The notes under the pieces are model-generated. The model was not told the origin of the DNA. It worked only from the letters and a program-made list of their open reading frames with translations, and did not search any database. Below are positions 1-12,184 of a DNA stretch of 64,000 bases, piece by piece (within the stretch, counting starts at the first letter, position 1; every line of letters starts with the position of its first letter). The DNA lies in contig NC_080677.1 in NCBI RefSeq assembly GCF_030445035.2, positions 23,509,513 to 23,573,512 of the forward strand, read 5' to 3'. Source of the stretch: Dasypus novemcinctus. Lineage: Eukaryota > Chordata > Mammalia > Cingulata > Dasypodidae. The position numbers and the translations under genes are program-made.

Positions 1-217
1 CTCTAAACTAGGCTGTTACGGAAATCATAAACATGAGCGATAAAGGCATTTGGTTCTCAGAAGTGTCTTAAACAGATTAGAAAACTCTGACATAGCATTT
101 TTTCTTTTTTTTGCCAAAAGTGAGTATTAAAATGGTGAGCAACAACCCTTTCAATTATAATGAATTTCATTTAGGGATTCTACTGTGAGAAGAATTATGT
201 TTGATTTTAAATCAGAA
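1..217. other. non-coding, nothing recognised
   Basis: AT-rich sequence with no frame, splice pattern or repeat that I can name. Confidence 0.5.
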
Positions 218-436
218 GGGCAGTATTGCATAGTGGTTGCACAGATTCTAAAGCTAGCCTGTCTGGATTTGAATCCCGGCTTTATCTACTTACTCTGTTG
301 GGAAAGTCTCTTCCCTACTCTGCTTCAGTTTGCTCATCTGAAAATGGGGTAATAATACTTACCTTATGGAGTTGTTGCATGGATTAAAAGAGTTGATGTA
401 TGTAAAGAGCTTAGAACAATAACTGGCACAGTTATT
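218..436 (+). repeat. MIR SINE
   Basis: The order of blocks is that of the mammal-wide MIR: a tRNA-like start (agtggttgcacag), the core (tggatttgaatcccggc), then 'aaaatggggtaataatact' and the tail ending near 'aactggcacagttattg'. It is an ancient, diverged copy in sense orientation. Confidence 0.85.
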
Positions 437-578
437 GTTTTGTTTCCTAAATTATTTGTTTTCTTAGCTCCTGACTCTGAAGAAAATCTGTCATATCAAT
501 ATGTGGATACGAACTTAATACAGACAGCTCATTGACTAAATCTCAGAGTTAACACTTAAAAATATTAAAATAAAACAA

Positions 579-1042
579 GGGAAGTGGATGTGACTCAAGT
601 GATAAGGCTTCCCCCTCCCATGCTGGAAGACCTGGGTTTGATCCCTGGGGCCTCTTGGTGAAAAAGAGTAAGAGAAAACCTGCCTGCACAGTAAGCCAGT
701 GCCTGCGTGGTGAGCTGAGTGCCTGCATGTGAGCCAGTGTTGGTGCAAGTGAGTCATGCAGCAAGAGGATGATGCAACAAAAGACAGATGAAGGGGAGAG
801 CCAAGGTGAAACATAGCAGAAACAAGGAATTGAGGTGGTGCAGCTGACAGGGAACCTCTCTCCACATCAGAGGTCCCAAGGATTGACTCTTGGTGAATCC
901 CAGAGGAGAAAAAATGAGAAGACAAAAAGAACAATAGATACAGAAGATCATACAGCGAATGGATACAGATAGCAAAAACAGCAAGGCAGGGGAAGGAGGA
1001 GGGAAGGGGGAAAATAAATAAATAAATCTTAAAAAAAAAAAC
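579..1042 (+). mobile_element. DAS-type SINE with two tRNA-like heads
   Basis: A tRNA-like head starts at 579 (gggaagtggatgtgactca, then the B-box-like 'gggtttgatccctgg'). A second head-like block lies at about 832-900 (gaggtggtgcagctgac ... 'ggattgactcttgg'). The element ends in 'aaataaataaatctt' plus poly(A). Two heads in one unit suggest a dimeric subfamily, different from the long-bodied elements that dominate the window. Confidence 0.75.
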
Positions 1043-1585
1043 ACAAGCCACGTGCAGCAAAAGATTACAAAACTAACAAAGAATGGGAAATGATGTCCCT
1101 TCCAAAGAAACAAGTTAAAAATCCAGCAACCATTAATCAAGTCCAGATATTGGATATACAGGTTGAAGACTATAAAAAACAAACAAAAAAAAGATCCTCA
1201 TTATGCTAAAGGAGATAAAGGAAAACAGAGAGCACGAACTAAAGGATATCAGGTAAACAATGGATGAACAAAATGAGAATCTCAAAGAAGGGATAGAAAT
1301 TTTAAAAGGAACCAAACAGAAATACTGCAGTTGAAAACCACAGTAACTGAAAGGAAAAATTCCATGGAGAGTTTAACAGCAGATTGAAGTGTACAGAAGA
1401 TGACTCAGTGAACCTGAAGATAAAATAGTTGAAATGATTCACTCTGAGGAGCAGAAAGAAAGAGAATGAAAAAACGTGAAACACAGCCTAAGAGACCCAT
1501 GGGACACACATTGTGGAAGCACTAGAGGAGAAGAAAGAGAGAAAGTGGTAGAAGGAATTGCCACAGAAATAAGGGCAGAAAAGAA

Positions 1586-2030
1586 ATGAATGTGCACTTT
1601 AAAGAGGCCAAAATCCCCAATCAGGATAAACTTGAACAGAGCCATGCCCAGACAAAAAAAATAGTCAAACTGTTGAATGCCAAGGACAAGGAGAGCGATC
1701 TGAAAGCTGCAAAGGGAAAGCAACATGTTACGTACAAAGGAGTAGCAATAACATTAAGTATGATATCTCCTCATAAACCAAAGAGGCAAGAAGTCAGTGG
1801 TACAAATATTCAAAGTGCTGAAAGAAAAGAGTTGCCAACCAAGACTGTCATATCTCATGAGATTGTCTTTTAAAAATGAGGGGGAGATTAAGATATTCCC
1901 ATATAAACAAGAAGTGAGGGAGTTTGTCAACATGCTAAAGAGAGTTCTTCAGACCGAAAGGCAAGGACACAGGAAATTGCATCAAAGAGGCACAAGGACA
2001 CAGAGACTTCCAGTAAAGGTAGCCACATGA
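1586..2030 (+). pseudogene. L1 ORF1 3' end and inter-ORF remnant
   Basis: Open stretches at 1,586-1,873 and 1,797-2,030 overlap in different frames. Their DNA corresponds to the end of L1 ORF1 and the following spacer: 'gggaaagcaacatgtta', 'attcaaagtgctgaaag', 'ccaaccaagactgtcat'. The same block recurs on the - strand at about 30,240-30,520 in the antisense L1. This is not a cellular gene. Confidence 0.7.
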
Positions 2031-2404
2031 ATAAGTATAATGCCAGTACTAGTGCATAGTATTTTTTTTTTTTTGATATGCAATTCCACTGTTGACCTCT
2101 TGCAGGTTCTCAAATGCAAATGTATAAAAGTAATCATAAATCTATGTTTTTGGACATACAGTGTATAAAGATACAATTTGTAACAGGTACAACAGGAACG
2201 TGGACACCAAGGGATGTAGAAACAGTGTACTTGGAGGCTATTGAAGTTAAGCTGATATCAAATCAAACGTGACTATTATATAGATTTAGGATGCTAAATT
2301 TAAGCCCCATAGTAATCACAAAGAAACTATACAAAAAATACATACAGAAAGAAATGAGAAGAGACTCAAAGTGGTACAATTGAAACAATCAAAATATGAA
2401 AGCA

Positions 2405-2840
2405 GGGAAGCGGACTTGGCTCAATGGATAGAGCATTCCCTACCACATGGGAGGTCCACAGTTCAAACCCAGGGCCTCCTTGACCCGTGTGGAGTTGGTC
2501 CACGTGCAGTGCTGATGTGCGCAAGGAGTGCTGTGCCACACGGGTGTCCCCTGTGTAGGGGAGCCTCACGTGCAAGGAGTGTGCCCCGTAAAGGAGAGCC
2601 ACCCAGCACGAAAGAAAGTTCAGCTTGCCCAGGAGTGGCGACCGCACACATGGAGAGCTGACGCAGCAAGATGACGCAACAAAAAGAGACACAGATTCCT
2701 GGTGCTGCTGACAAGAACAGAAGCGACACAGAGGAACACACAGCGAATGGACACAGAAAGCAGACAACTGGTATGGTGCGGAGGGGGGCGAGGGGAGAAG
2801 ACAGAAATAAACTTTTTAAAAATCTTAAAAAAAAAAAATT
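2405..2840 (+). mobile_element. DAS-SINE, full length
   Basis: Starts gggaagcggacttggctca, has a tRNA-like B box (gttcaaacccagggcc), the GC-rich body and an A-rich tail after 'aaactttttaaaaatctt'. Similar flanks (atgaaagcag before, attaaagcag after) look like a target-site duplication within the host L1. Confidence 0.9.
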
Positions 2841-2934
2841 AAAGCAGGCATTAACAGAAGAATTGAGGGGCAAAAAAGGTATAAGACAAAGACCAAACAG
2901 CAAAATGGCAGAATAAAATCTTGTGTTTTTAGTA

Positions 2935-5900
2935 ATTATTTTAAATGTAAATGGATTTCACTCTCCAGTCAGAACGCAGAGACTGGCAGAATGGATTTAA
3001 AAAAACATGACCCTACTATATTCTGTGTATAAGAGAATCACCTTAAATTCAAAGACACAAGTAGATTGAAAATGAAAGGAAGGAAAATTATGTCATGTAA
3101 AAAATCACCCAAAGAAAGCTGTAGTATCCATATAATTATCAGGTAAGGTAGATTTTAAGTCAAGAACACTTACGAGGGACAAAGAAGATGACTAAATACT
3201 GATGAAGGAGTCATCTGAACAAGAAGACATAATTATAAATACACGCGCACCTAATGGCAGAGCTCCAAATTATATGAAACAAATATTGACAGATTTGAAA
3301 GGAGAAAGAGATGATGCTATATCAATCGTAGTAGATTGCAATACACCACTCTCAATAATGGACAGAATATCCACACAGAAGATCAGTAAAGAAGCAGAAG
3401 ACTTGAATGACAGAAAAACCCAATTGGACCTAACAAACATATGTAGAAAACTTTACCCAACAGCAGCATAATACATTCTTCTATAGTGCACATGGATCAT
3501 TCTCCACAATGGATTATATGTTAGGTCACAAAGCAACTCTCAGTAAAGTCAAAAGTTGTTAAATCAGTCAATTAGTGGTTAGTGGTATCTTCTCCAACCA
3601 CAACGGAATGAAGCTAGAAATGAACAACAGAGAGACAACTAGAAAATTCACAAATATGTGGAAATTAAACAACACATTCTTAAATAACCAATGGGTCAAA
3701 GAAGAAATCACAAGGAAAATTAGGGAATACGTTGAGGTAAATGAAAATGAAAACACAACATACCAAAACTTATGGGATGCTACAAAGGCATTGCCGAGAG
3801 GGACACTGATAGCTCTGAATGCTTACATTAAAAAAGAAGAAAGATCTCAAATCAGAGACCTGACGTCACATCTGGGATATCTGGAAAAGGAAGAGCAAAT
3901 CAAATTCAAATGAGCATATGGAAAGGAATAATAAAGTTTAGAATGGAAAAAAAATGAAATAGAGCATTAGGAACATAGAATCAATGAAACCAAAATTTTT
4001 TTTCTTTTTACAAGGTCAGGGAAATTAACAAACCTTTAGCCTGACTACCAGAAAAAGAGACAGGATGCCAATAACTAAATTCAGAAATGAATGAGAAGAC
4101 GTTACTACTGAACCCATAGATAGAAAAAGTATTATCAGAGGATACTGTGAATAACTGATTGCCAACAAATTAGATAACCAAGATGAAATGGACAATTCCT
4201 AGGAAGACAAACTGCCTACATGGACTGAAGAAGAGAAAGAATATCTCAACAGAGCAATAACTAGTAAAGAGGTTGAATCAGTCATCAAATACCTTCCTTC
4301 CTAACAAGGAAAATTCCAGGACCAGGTGGCTTCACTGGTGAATTTTACAAAAAATGGGAGAACAGTTAACACTAATTCTGTTCATACTCTTCGAAATATT
4401 AAAGGGGAGGGAACAATTCCTAGGTCATTCTGTGAGGGCAACATCAACCTAACTAATAGCAAAGCCAGATAAATAGACCAGAATAGAAGAAAATCACAGA
4501 CCAATATCCCTTAGGAATATAGATGCAAAAATCCTCACCAAAATATTAGCAGACTGCATTCAACACCTTGATCGGGTGGGATTTATTCCAGGTATGTACA
4601 GGTGGTTCAACCCAGGAAAATAAATTAATGTAATACATCACATTCATAGAACAAAGGGGAAAAATGATCATCTCAAATGTAGAAAGCATTTGACAAAATC
4701 CAGCACCCCTTTTGATAAAAATATTTAGAAAATGTGCTGTAGAAGAAAACTTCCTCAACTTGATAAAGGACACATATGAAAACCCATGGCTAACATCATT
4801 CTCAAAGGTGAAAGACCAAAAGCATTCCCTCTAAGATCAGAAACAAGACAAGGATGCCATCACTGCTACTGCTGTCACTCAAAAGTGTACTGAAAGTTCT
4901 ATGCCGAATAATCAGACAAGGAAAATCATAGGCATCCAAGTTGGAAAGGAAGAAACCAGAATTTCTCTGTTTGGAGATGATATGATCTTATATATACAAA
5001 ATCCTGAAAAATCCAAAAGAAAGCTACTTCTATACGAATTCAGCAAGGTGGTGGGGTACAAGATCAACACACACAAGTCAGTAGTGTTTGTATATACTCG
5101 TCTTGAAATATCTGAAGAGGAAATGAAGAAAATTCCATTTATAATAGCATCTAAAATAATGAAGTATCTTGAAATAAATTTAACCAAGCATATACTTGGA
5201 AAACTCCAAAACAATGCTAAAAGAAATCAAAGAAGACAGATACAAACCATTAAACATTTTGTCAAAACCTATAAAATTGTGTGATACAAAGTGTAAACTA
5301 TAGTGTAGACTATAGACCATGCTTAGTAGCAGTGCTTCAGTATGTATTCATCAATTGTAATATATGTACCACGCTAATGAAAGATGTTGTTAATGGGGGA
5401 AAGTGGGGGTGTGGTGGGGTATATGGGAGTCCCATATAATAAGTAATCTAAAGCTCCTTTATAAAGAAAAAAACGCTTATAAAAAAAGGAAATTGAAGAC
5501 TTAAAAAAATGGATGAGTATTCCGTGTTCATGGATTGGAAGACTAAATATTATGAAGGTGTTAAGTCCACCTAAAGCAATTTGTAGAGTCAATGCAATCC
5601 CAATTAAAATTCTAATGTCCTTATTTGCAGAAATATAAAAGTCATCAAATTTATATGGAAGGATAAAGGTGCCCAAATAGCCAAAACTATCTTGGAAATA
5701 AAAAGAAGGAAGTTAAAGGATCCCTACTTCCTGATTTTAAAACTTAATAAAAAGTTACAGTAATCAAAACAGCATGGAACCTGGGACAAGGACAAACATG
5801 TATAAACCAATGGAATTGAATTGAGAGTTCAGAACTAAACCTCCACATGTATGGCCAATTAATTTTCAACAATGCAGAAAGAAAAGTCTCTTCAAGAAAA

Positions 5901-6410
5901 ATGGTGCTGGCCAAACTGGATATTGATATGCAAAATAATGAAGGTGGACCCCTGCTTATACTACATGCAAAAATTAACTCAAACTGCATCAAAGACCCAA
6001 ATTTAAAAACCAAAATTATAAAGGTGCCAGAAGAAAATAAAGGGAAGCATCTTCAGGACCTTGTATTAGGCAATGGTTTCTTAGACTTTATACCCAAAGC
6101 ACAAGCAATAAAGAAAAAAAAAAAACAAAACAAAACAGATGAAAGGGACTTCCTCAGAATTAAAAACTTTCTTGTGTCAAATGAATGTATCAAGAAAGTA
6201 AAAAGGCAGCCTACAGAATGGGAGAAAATATTTGGAAGCCACATATCCATCAAGGGTTTAATATCTGGAATATATAAAGAAATCCTACAACTTAAAAAGA
6301 CAACCAACCCAATTAAAAAATGGAATAGACTTAAACAGACGTTTCTCCAAAGAAGATATACAAGTGGCCAAAAATCTCATGAAAAGATGCTCAACAGCGT
6401 TAGCCATTAG
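2935..6410 (+). pseudogene. L1 ORF2 (endonuclease / reverse transcriptase) remnant
   Basis: Frame fragments can be followed in L1 ORF2 order. At 3,202-3,471 the endonuclease part includes ISIVVDCNTPLS, where the usual glycine before the catalytic Asp is lost. At 3,575-3,913 comes the region around VNENENTTYQNLWDATKA. At 4,901-5,284 the reverse-transcriptase palm shows LFGDDMILYIQNP, with FGDD in place of the usual L1 FADD. At 5,847-6,410 lies the distal part. Frameshifts, stops and two inserted repeats separate the pieces. No function is expected. Confidence 0.85.
5240..5490 (+). mobile_element. L1 3'-tail fragment inserted in L1 ORF2
   Basis: Between 'aaagaaatcaaagaagac' and 'aaggaaattgaagac' the ORF2 text is broken by a block of L1 3'-end type (cattttgtcaaaacctataa, 'taccacgctaatgaaagatg', 'gtatatgggagtccc'), which resembles the terminus at 7,530-7,760. 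The two flanking strings are probably a diverged target duplication. Confidence 0.6.
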
Positions 6411-6661
6411 GAATGTGCAAATCAAAATCACAATGTGATAACATTTCAAACCCACTAGAATGGCTACTATTGAAAGAAAACACAACGGAAAGTTACAAGT
6501 GTTGGGAAAATGGGAACACTCATTCATTGCTGGTGGCAGTGTATAATGGTGCAGGCGTCATGGAAAACAGTTTGGTGGTTCCTCAGAAAGTTAAGTATGG
6601 AATTACCATATGACCTGGAAATCCCACTACTATGTATGTACCTAAAAGAATTGAAAGCAGA

Positions 6662-7057
6662 GGGAAGCGGATTATAGAGCATCTGCCTACTGTATATGAG
6701 GTCCAGGGTTCGAACCCAGGGCCTCCTGGCTCATAAGGTGAGCTGGCCCACGTGCAGTGCTGTCGTGCACAAGGAGTGCCATGCCACACAGGGGTGCCCC
6801 CCCTGAAAGTGAGCCCCACGTGCAAGGAGTGCACCCACAAGGAGAGCCATCTTGCGCGAAGAAAGCACAGCCCACCCAGGAATGGCACCTCACACATGGA
6901 GAGTTGACTCAGCAAGATGACGCAACAAAAAAAGAGACACAGATTCCCAGTGCTGCTGAGAATACAAGCAGACACAGAAGAAAACACAGCAAATGAACAC
7001 GAGAGCAGACAGTGGTGGAGAGGGGAGAGAAATAAATAAATATTAAAAAAAAAAAAA
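6662..7057 (+). mobile_element. DAS-SINE, full length
   Basis: Head gggaagcggattatagagc, B box (ggttcgaacccagggcc), body and an A-rich tail. It is flanked by aaagcagag on the left and aaagcagag on the right, a clean target duplication in the host L1. Confidence 0.9.
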
Positions 7058-7765
7058 TTTAAAGCAGAGACCCAAACAGCTGCCAAAAATGGAAGTAACC
7101 CATTGTACATCAACTGATGAGTGGATAAACAAAATGTGGTATATACATACAATGGAATATTATTCAGCTATGAAAAGGAATAAAGTTGATAACATGCAAC
7201 AACATGGGTGAACCTTGAAGACATCATACTGAGTGACATAAGTCATGCACAAAAGAATAAATATTGTTAGACCTTCCTGGTACGAAATAATTAGAATAAG
7301 CAAATTCGTAAGAGTCAGAAACTAGAATACAAGTTACCAGGGACTGGAATGGGCATAGGAAATGGGAAGATAATGCCCAGTTGTTGCAATGTTTCTGTTT
7401 GGGGCAGTGAAAATTGATGGTGTTGATGGCAGCACAACATTGCAAATGTAATTCGTGCCACTGAATTACATACTTGAATGTGGTTAAAAGAGGAAATTTT
7501 AGGGTGGTGGATATATGTTACTAGAATAAAAAATTTAAAAAAAGGTCTGTACAGCACAAACAGTGACTCCTAATGTAAACTATGGACTGTTGTTCGTAGT
7601 ATAATTATAATGTTCTTTCATCATCTGTTACAAAGGTACCTCACTCATGCAGTGGGTTAATAATAGAGAACACCATGTGTGTGAAGTGGGAGGAGGAATA
7701 TGGGAATTCTTTATTTTCTGCATGATTTTTTCACTGAACCTGTAACCTCTCTAATTTAAAAAAAT

Positions 7766-8900
7766 GTTTTATAACTTGCCTGAGTTTCAAAGAAGGGGTC
7801 AGTAGCAGAAATGAAATTCACATCTATATCTGACTTGAAGTTTGTATTCTTCACAGCCTTGCTGATGTTTATATTTATTTCACTATTTTCCCATAGTTTG
7901 TTGTTTTATCTTGAGTTCATTTGTGGTACCCCATCCCCAATTTAAAAACTTTCCTAGTTAAATCTCCTGGTCAGATTTTAAGTCTATGTGAGCAAGTCTG
8001 TTCAGATCAGGGCCCTGAGACTTCATTCAGTAAATATTTTTTTAAGAATCTGCTCTACACTAGGCACTGAAGATAGGAAAATGAATCTTGTAGTTGCTGA
8101 CAACAGAAGGAGCTCAGATATGCAGATGAATTACTAACCCTGATGGGCTATTAAGTCTCTGCTTGGAGGAGTGGGAATGGCTGGATTGGTGGTACCATAT
8201 GAACTGTCTGTAGGGGAAGTACAGCAGGGAACGCAAAGCAAGTGCTGAGTCTTGAAAAGCCATATTTTGGAAACTGGGGATTCCATGCAATTGCTGTGTC
8301 ACCTGTATGGGTGGAGGGTGGGGGGCGGGGAGTAAACCTAATGTAATTCTATGAAAGAATTGTTTCCTGATTGTTGAAGTTTCTAGTTCCTTTCATATCC
8401 TCTCCTTTATAATTCTAAACTTTTAAAAGCATATTAATTAATGTTCTTTTGTGTTCTTTTCAGTATATATTTGTGAATGACAAATTTGTCTTTCAAGGCC
8501 TTGGTTTTTGTCATAGTCTTTATTATACTCTGCCAAGTAGTGTGTTCTAGTGTGGTTGCAACTCTACCTCCCACCCATCCTATGTTTTTTTTTTTTTTTT
8601 TCTATAGCACTAGCTTGGTATATCCTATCCAAAAAGAAAAAAAAAAAGCTGTGAGAACTTTTGCCATCAGCTATGATTTCCTCCCATATGTACATATCAG
8701 TTTCCTTTCTCTGACTTCCCCAGGGTACAAAGTAGGGACCAGGTTATCCTCTTAACCTTGTTTTCCTTGTGTAAACAATATGACATTTTACTGGAGACAG
8801 ACATACTATATATTACAAATAGTTGCATTTCCCCCTTCTGCTATTTGGCTCTTTTGCAAAAAATAAAACTAGCTCCTAATTATTTTGCATAATAAAAGAA
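7766..8900. other. non-coding, no gene seen
   Basis: No conserved frame or named repeat is recognised. Homopolymer runs at about 8,587-8,600 (T) and 8,634-8,647 (A) are the only structure. Open frames at 8,114-8,302 (-) and 8,477-8,755 (+) have no protein-like features. Confidence 0.5.
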
Positions 8901-8904
8901 ATTA

Positions 8905-9660
8905 TACATATTAAAGAATTTGGAAAAGACAGTAAAGGAAAAGAAAAAATTACCTGTGTCCAGTCACCTAAAGACAGTTATTTGTTGACATTATTTCTTT
9001 CCACTATCCTTTTCTTTGCAAATGATTTTCTTTAATATAATTGTAATTTTTACTGTCATTAACATTATATTTTTATTTAATGTTGGAAAAGTAAATGAAA
9101 TTTACAAGCTACTATATTAAATAGTTACTTATAATTGGTACTTTATTTTCAGTCTTGTTATGAAGTTGTGATGTTCACTTATTCAAGATATATTTATTGT
9201 GTTAATTGCTAAAGATATAACAAATATTCTTAGGAGCAGAGTTTGGTGTGAGAGACAGGATAGTAAACAGGCAATTTTTAAAGATTATTTTCTAAGACAT
9301 AGTGTATGCCCATTGTACCATTTTTAGAGGTAACAAAAAAGGTATACCAAAGTTTAGTTCCTGTATCTGCCAGCTACCCAATTGCCCTCCTCAGAGGCAA
9401 CCATTGTTAACTGTTTCCCTGCATTCTTCTAGAGATAAACTGCTTAGACAGTTGTATGTGTGTACATATATTTTGACACTAATGGTAATATAGTTACTAT
9501 ACATACTAACCGACATCTTTTTTTTTTTTTCCCACTAAATGTATTAAAGATTGTCCCATGTTAGTACACATAAAGCTGTAACATTCTTTATTGGTTGAAC
9601 AGTATTCCATTATAAGATTAATATAATTTAGTGAATAAGCCTCTTGTTGATATATATTTA
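8905..9660 (-). repeat. degenerate L1 3'-UTR-like repeat
   Basis: Blocks such as 'gaatttggaaaagacagtaa', 'aattacctgtgtccagtcac' and 'tattggttgaacagtattcc' resemble the 3' parts of old mammalian L1s. The copy is strongly diverged, so limits and strand are tentative. Confidence 0.4.
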
Positions 9661-9689
9661 AGTTAAGCAGGTAATATTCAGTGCTTTTT

Positions 9690-10260
9690 TAATTTTTAAA
9701 GCTTTATTATAGTTTTTAAACATTCACAAAGTACATAAAATACTATGGACCCTTACGTACCTAACACCCAGCTTCAACAACTATTAACAGACTATCATTT
9801 TCATCTATTTCCACTACGTTTCTGTTTTTCGTTTTTTTTTTTTTTTCTGGGACTAGAAAAAAAACACTTTAAACACTTTCATTTTGTAACATTTTAACAA
9901 TTTCAGACATACAGGAAAGCTGAAAAATAATACAGAAACAACACAGAGAACTCCAGTGTACCCCCACCTAGAGACTCAGATTTAACAACTATTAGTATTT
10001 TGCCATGTGTTATACCATTTTATGTCTATATTTCTGTTTGGTTATATCGATCTGCTTAAATTTGAAAGTGGGTTGCATACATCATGTTTTTTTTTTTTAA
10101 CATTTAACATGTCCATGTACATTTCCTGAGACTGACTTATGAACCACCTTAAATACAATTATCAAGCTCAAGAGATTTAATATTGATATAAAGCATACAG
10201 TCCGTATTCCAGTTTTTCCAGTTATCTGAATGGATATAGATACATATTTTTTTGAATTTT
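9690..10260 (-). repeat. old L1 3'-UTR fragment
   Basis: 'caatttcagacatacaggaa' ... 'agaactccagtgtaccccca' ... 'gagatttaatattgatataaagc' is the antisense 3' UTR of an old L1. The same text recurs at 11,330-11,650 (aatttcaaacttacaggaca ... 'gagatttaacattgatataaagc'). Confidence 0.6.
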
Positions 10261-10342
10261 CACAAAGAAACAATGGAAAGATAAACCAAAAATTACATAT
10301 GTATAAACTAAACTATACATATATAAAGTATATGTATTTGTG

Positions 10343-10905
10343 CAGTTGATTATTGTTATTTGTGATGGGTGTGCTCTATACAGTCACTGTTAACAGTGAA
10401 TTACAGAATACTCCTAGGGGAAATACAGCGCAAGGGTCCTGCTAGCCTCTGGTCACACAAACTAATCAATACATAACCTTGTTTTACTGTTTAAAGACAC
10501 TAATATATATTGTTGATTCATTAACATTGAACTTAGAGCCAGCATGTATTTTCTTCTTAAGGTGCATCACAGCTTTTGTGCTTAGAAACACTAGACAGCA
10601 CTTTAGCTTGGGCGGTCAGTTTAAATAGAGAAATCACCAACAAAACAAAAAAATGTGAAAAATGTGGCACTAAATATACTGTGAAAAGGACACTTTTTAA
10701 TAGTATAAGAGCTGAAATAAGACAAGACTGTCACCTTGTTCAGCCTCAGCTGGGAATATGCATATTAGGTGACTCAAATTTTTGCCACTTGGTGCATGTC
10801 TGTGAATGAGTGTGAAAGCCCTGCAGATAATGATTTTGGAATTATACATAAATTTTAGTGAGTAGGAGAATTTGCAAATACAGAATCTACAAATAGAATT
10901 GACTT
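10343..10905 (-). mobile_element. Non-autonomous Tigger (TcMar) DNA transposon
   Basis: The ends are imperfect inverted repeats: cagttgattattgttatttg at the left, and a right end whose reverse complement begins aagtcaattctatttgtag. The interior matches, by eye, the MER44/Tigger7-like group. The reverse strand holds the remains of a CENP-B-like helix-turn-helix start around 10,500-10,620. An open frame at 10,576-10,809 (+) runs through it and is a by-product. The family name is from memory. Confidence 0.65.
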
Positions 10906-11270
10906 GAAATGTTTATATCCCTGTTTTTCTCAAACAAAAGAAATAGTATATTATACACAGTTGTCTTCACTTGGCTTAAAAATGAAAAGCTATTATAGTG
11001 GATCATCCCATAGGAACATAGAGAGATTGTCATTCCTTTTTTACAGTGTCATAGTAATTAATTAATTGAATACATAAGCAATGACATCCACTCTTCTGTT
11101 GATGAATATTTGTGTTGTTTCATCTTTGCTGTTACAAATAGTGCTGTGATAAAGTTTTGTAATACACAATTGCACATTTTTTACCAGTATATACTTAGGA
11201 TAGATTCTTAGAAGTACAATTGATGGGTCAAAGAATAAATATCTTCATAGGTGTGATATTATAAATAGGA
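10906..11270 (-). repeat. old L1 3' fragment
   Basis: 'gatgaatatttgtgttgttt', 'cagtatatacttaggataga' and 'ttgatgggtcaaagaataaa' are the antisense of the L1 3'-UTR stretch common in old mammalian L1s. Confidence 0.55.
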
Positions 11271-11289
11271 CTATTTTAACATGGTAATA

Positions 11290-12184
11290 AGTTCTGTTAT
11301 GAATCTTTTTTTCTTAAATTTTTAATTTTGAAATAATTTCAAACTTACAGGACAGTTGCAAAAATAATAAAATACCCATACAGAGAATTCTAGCCTACCT
11401 CTCCCCCCTAATACCCAGATTCACCAATTTTTACATTTTGCCCCTCCCTCCCTTTCTCTTTCTCTTTCTCTCTTTCTCTTTCTATCTCTTTTCTAAACAT
11501 TTGAGAGTAGGTTATGTATATCATATTCCAGGAGCACATAATATTTCCCATGCACATTTCCTAAGAACAAGGACATTCACTGATGTAACCACCAATGTTA
11601 AATCAAGAGATTTAACATTGATATAAAGCTTATAGTCTATATTCCAATTTTTTCGTATGTTCCAATAATGCTCTTTTGAGATTTTTCTCCATTATTAGAT
11701 CTCGTCTAGAATCATCTATTGCATTTACTTATTTTTATTTTTTTTTAAAGATTTATTTCTCTCCCCTTCCCCCCCATTGTCTGCTCTCTCTGTCCATTCA
11801 CTGTGTGTTCTTCTGCATCTGCTTGCATTATCCGGTGGCACTGGGAAAATGCATCTCTATTTGTTGGTCATCTTGCTTCATCAGCTCTCCGTGTGTGCGG
11901 CGCCACTCCTGGGCAGACTGCGCTTTTCTCATGCAGGGTGGCTCTCCTTGCGGGGTGCACTCTTTGCACGTGGGGCATCCCTCCATGGAGGCACCCCTGT
12001 GTGGTATGGCCTTCCTTGTGCACGGCAGCACTGCACGTGGGCCAGCTTACCATGCGAGTCAGGAGGCCCTGGGTATTGAACCCCGGACCTCCCATATGGT
12101 AAGTGGATGCTCTTATCAGTTGAGCCACGTCCGCTTCCCATGTATTGCATTTAATTGTCATTGCCTCTTTAGCTGCTTTTTTTT
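11290..12184 (-). repeat. old L1 3'-UTR fragment, split by a SINE
   Basis: An antisense L1 3' UTR runs from about 11,320 (aaataatttcaaacttacag) to the SINE at 11,728 and resumes after it (tgtattgcatttaattgtca). A pyrimidine-rich simple repeat (ctttct)n lies at about 11,443-11,492. Confidence 0.6.
11728..12143 (-). mobile_element. DAS-SINE, full length, antisense
   Basis: The T-rich start is the A-tail in reverse, and the element ends in gccacgtccgcttccc, the reversed tRNA-like head. A perfect 10-bp target duplication attgcattta lies at 11,718-11,727 and 12,144-12,153. Confidence 0.92.

Larger units (their letters stand above)
1043..7765 (+). mobile_element. Old L1 LINE, near full length, interrupted
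   Basis: One decayed L1 reads through this whole span on the + strand: an ORF1/inter-ORF part (about 1,100-2,300), the endonuclease and reverse-transcriptase parts of ORF2 (about 2,940-6,600), and a 3' end with 'gtggtatatacatacaatggaatattattcagc' type sequence (7,130-7,200) and an A-rich terminus near 7,765. Two DAS-SINEs (2,405-2,840 and 6,662-7,057) and an L1 3'-tail fragment (about 5,240-5,490) are inserted in it. Many stops and frameshifts make it non-functional. The exact 5' end is uncertain. Confidence 0.85.

Noticed and set aside
10576-10809. 77-codon frame with CxxC-like KCEKCGTKYT
   Set aside because: It lies inside the Tigger-type transposon on the non-coding strand. The Cys pair is coincidental.
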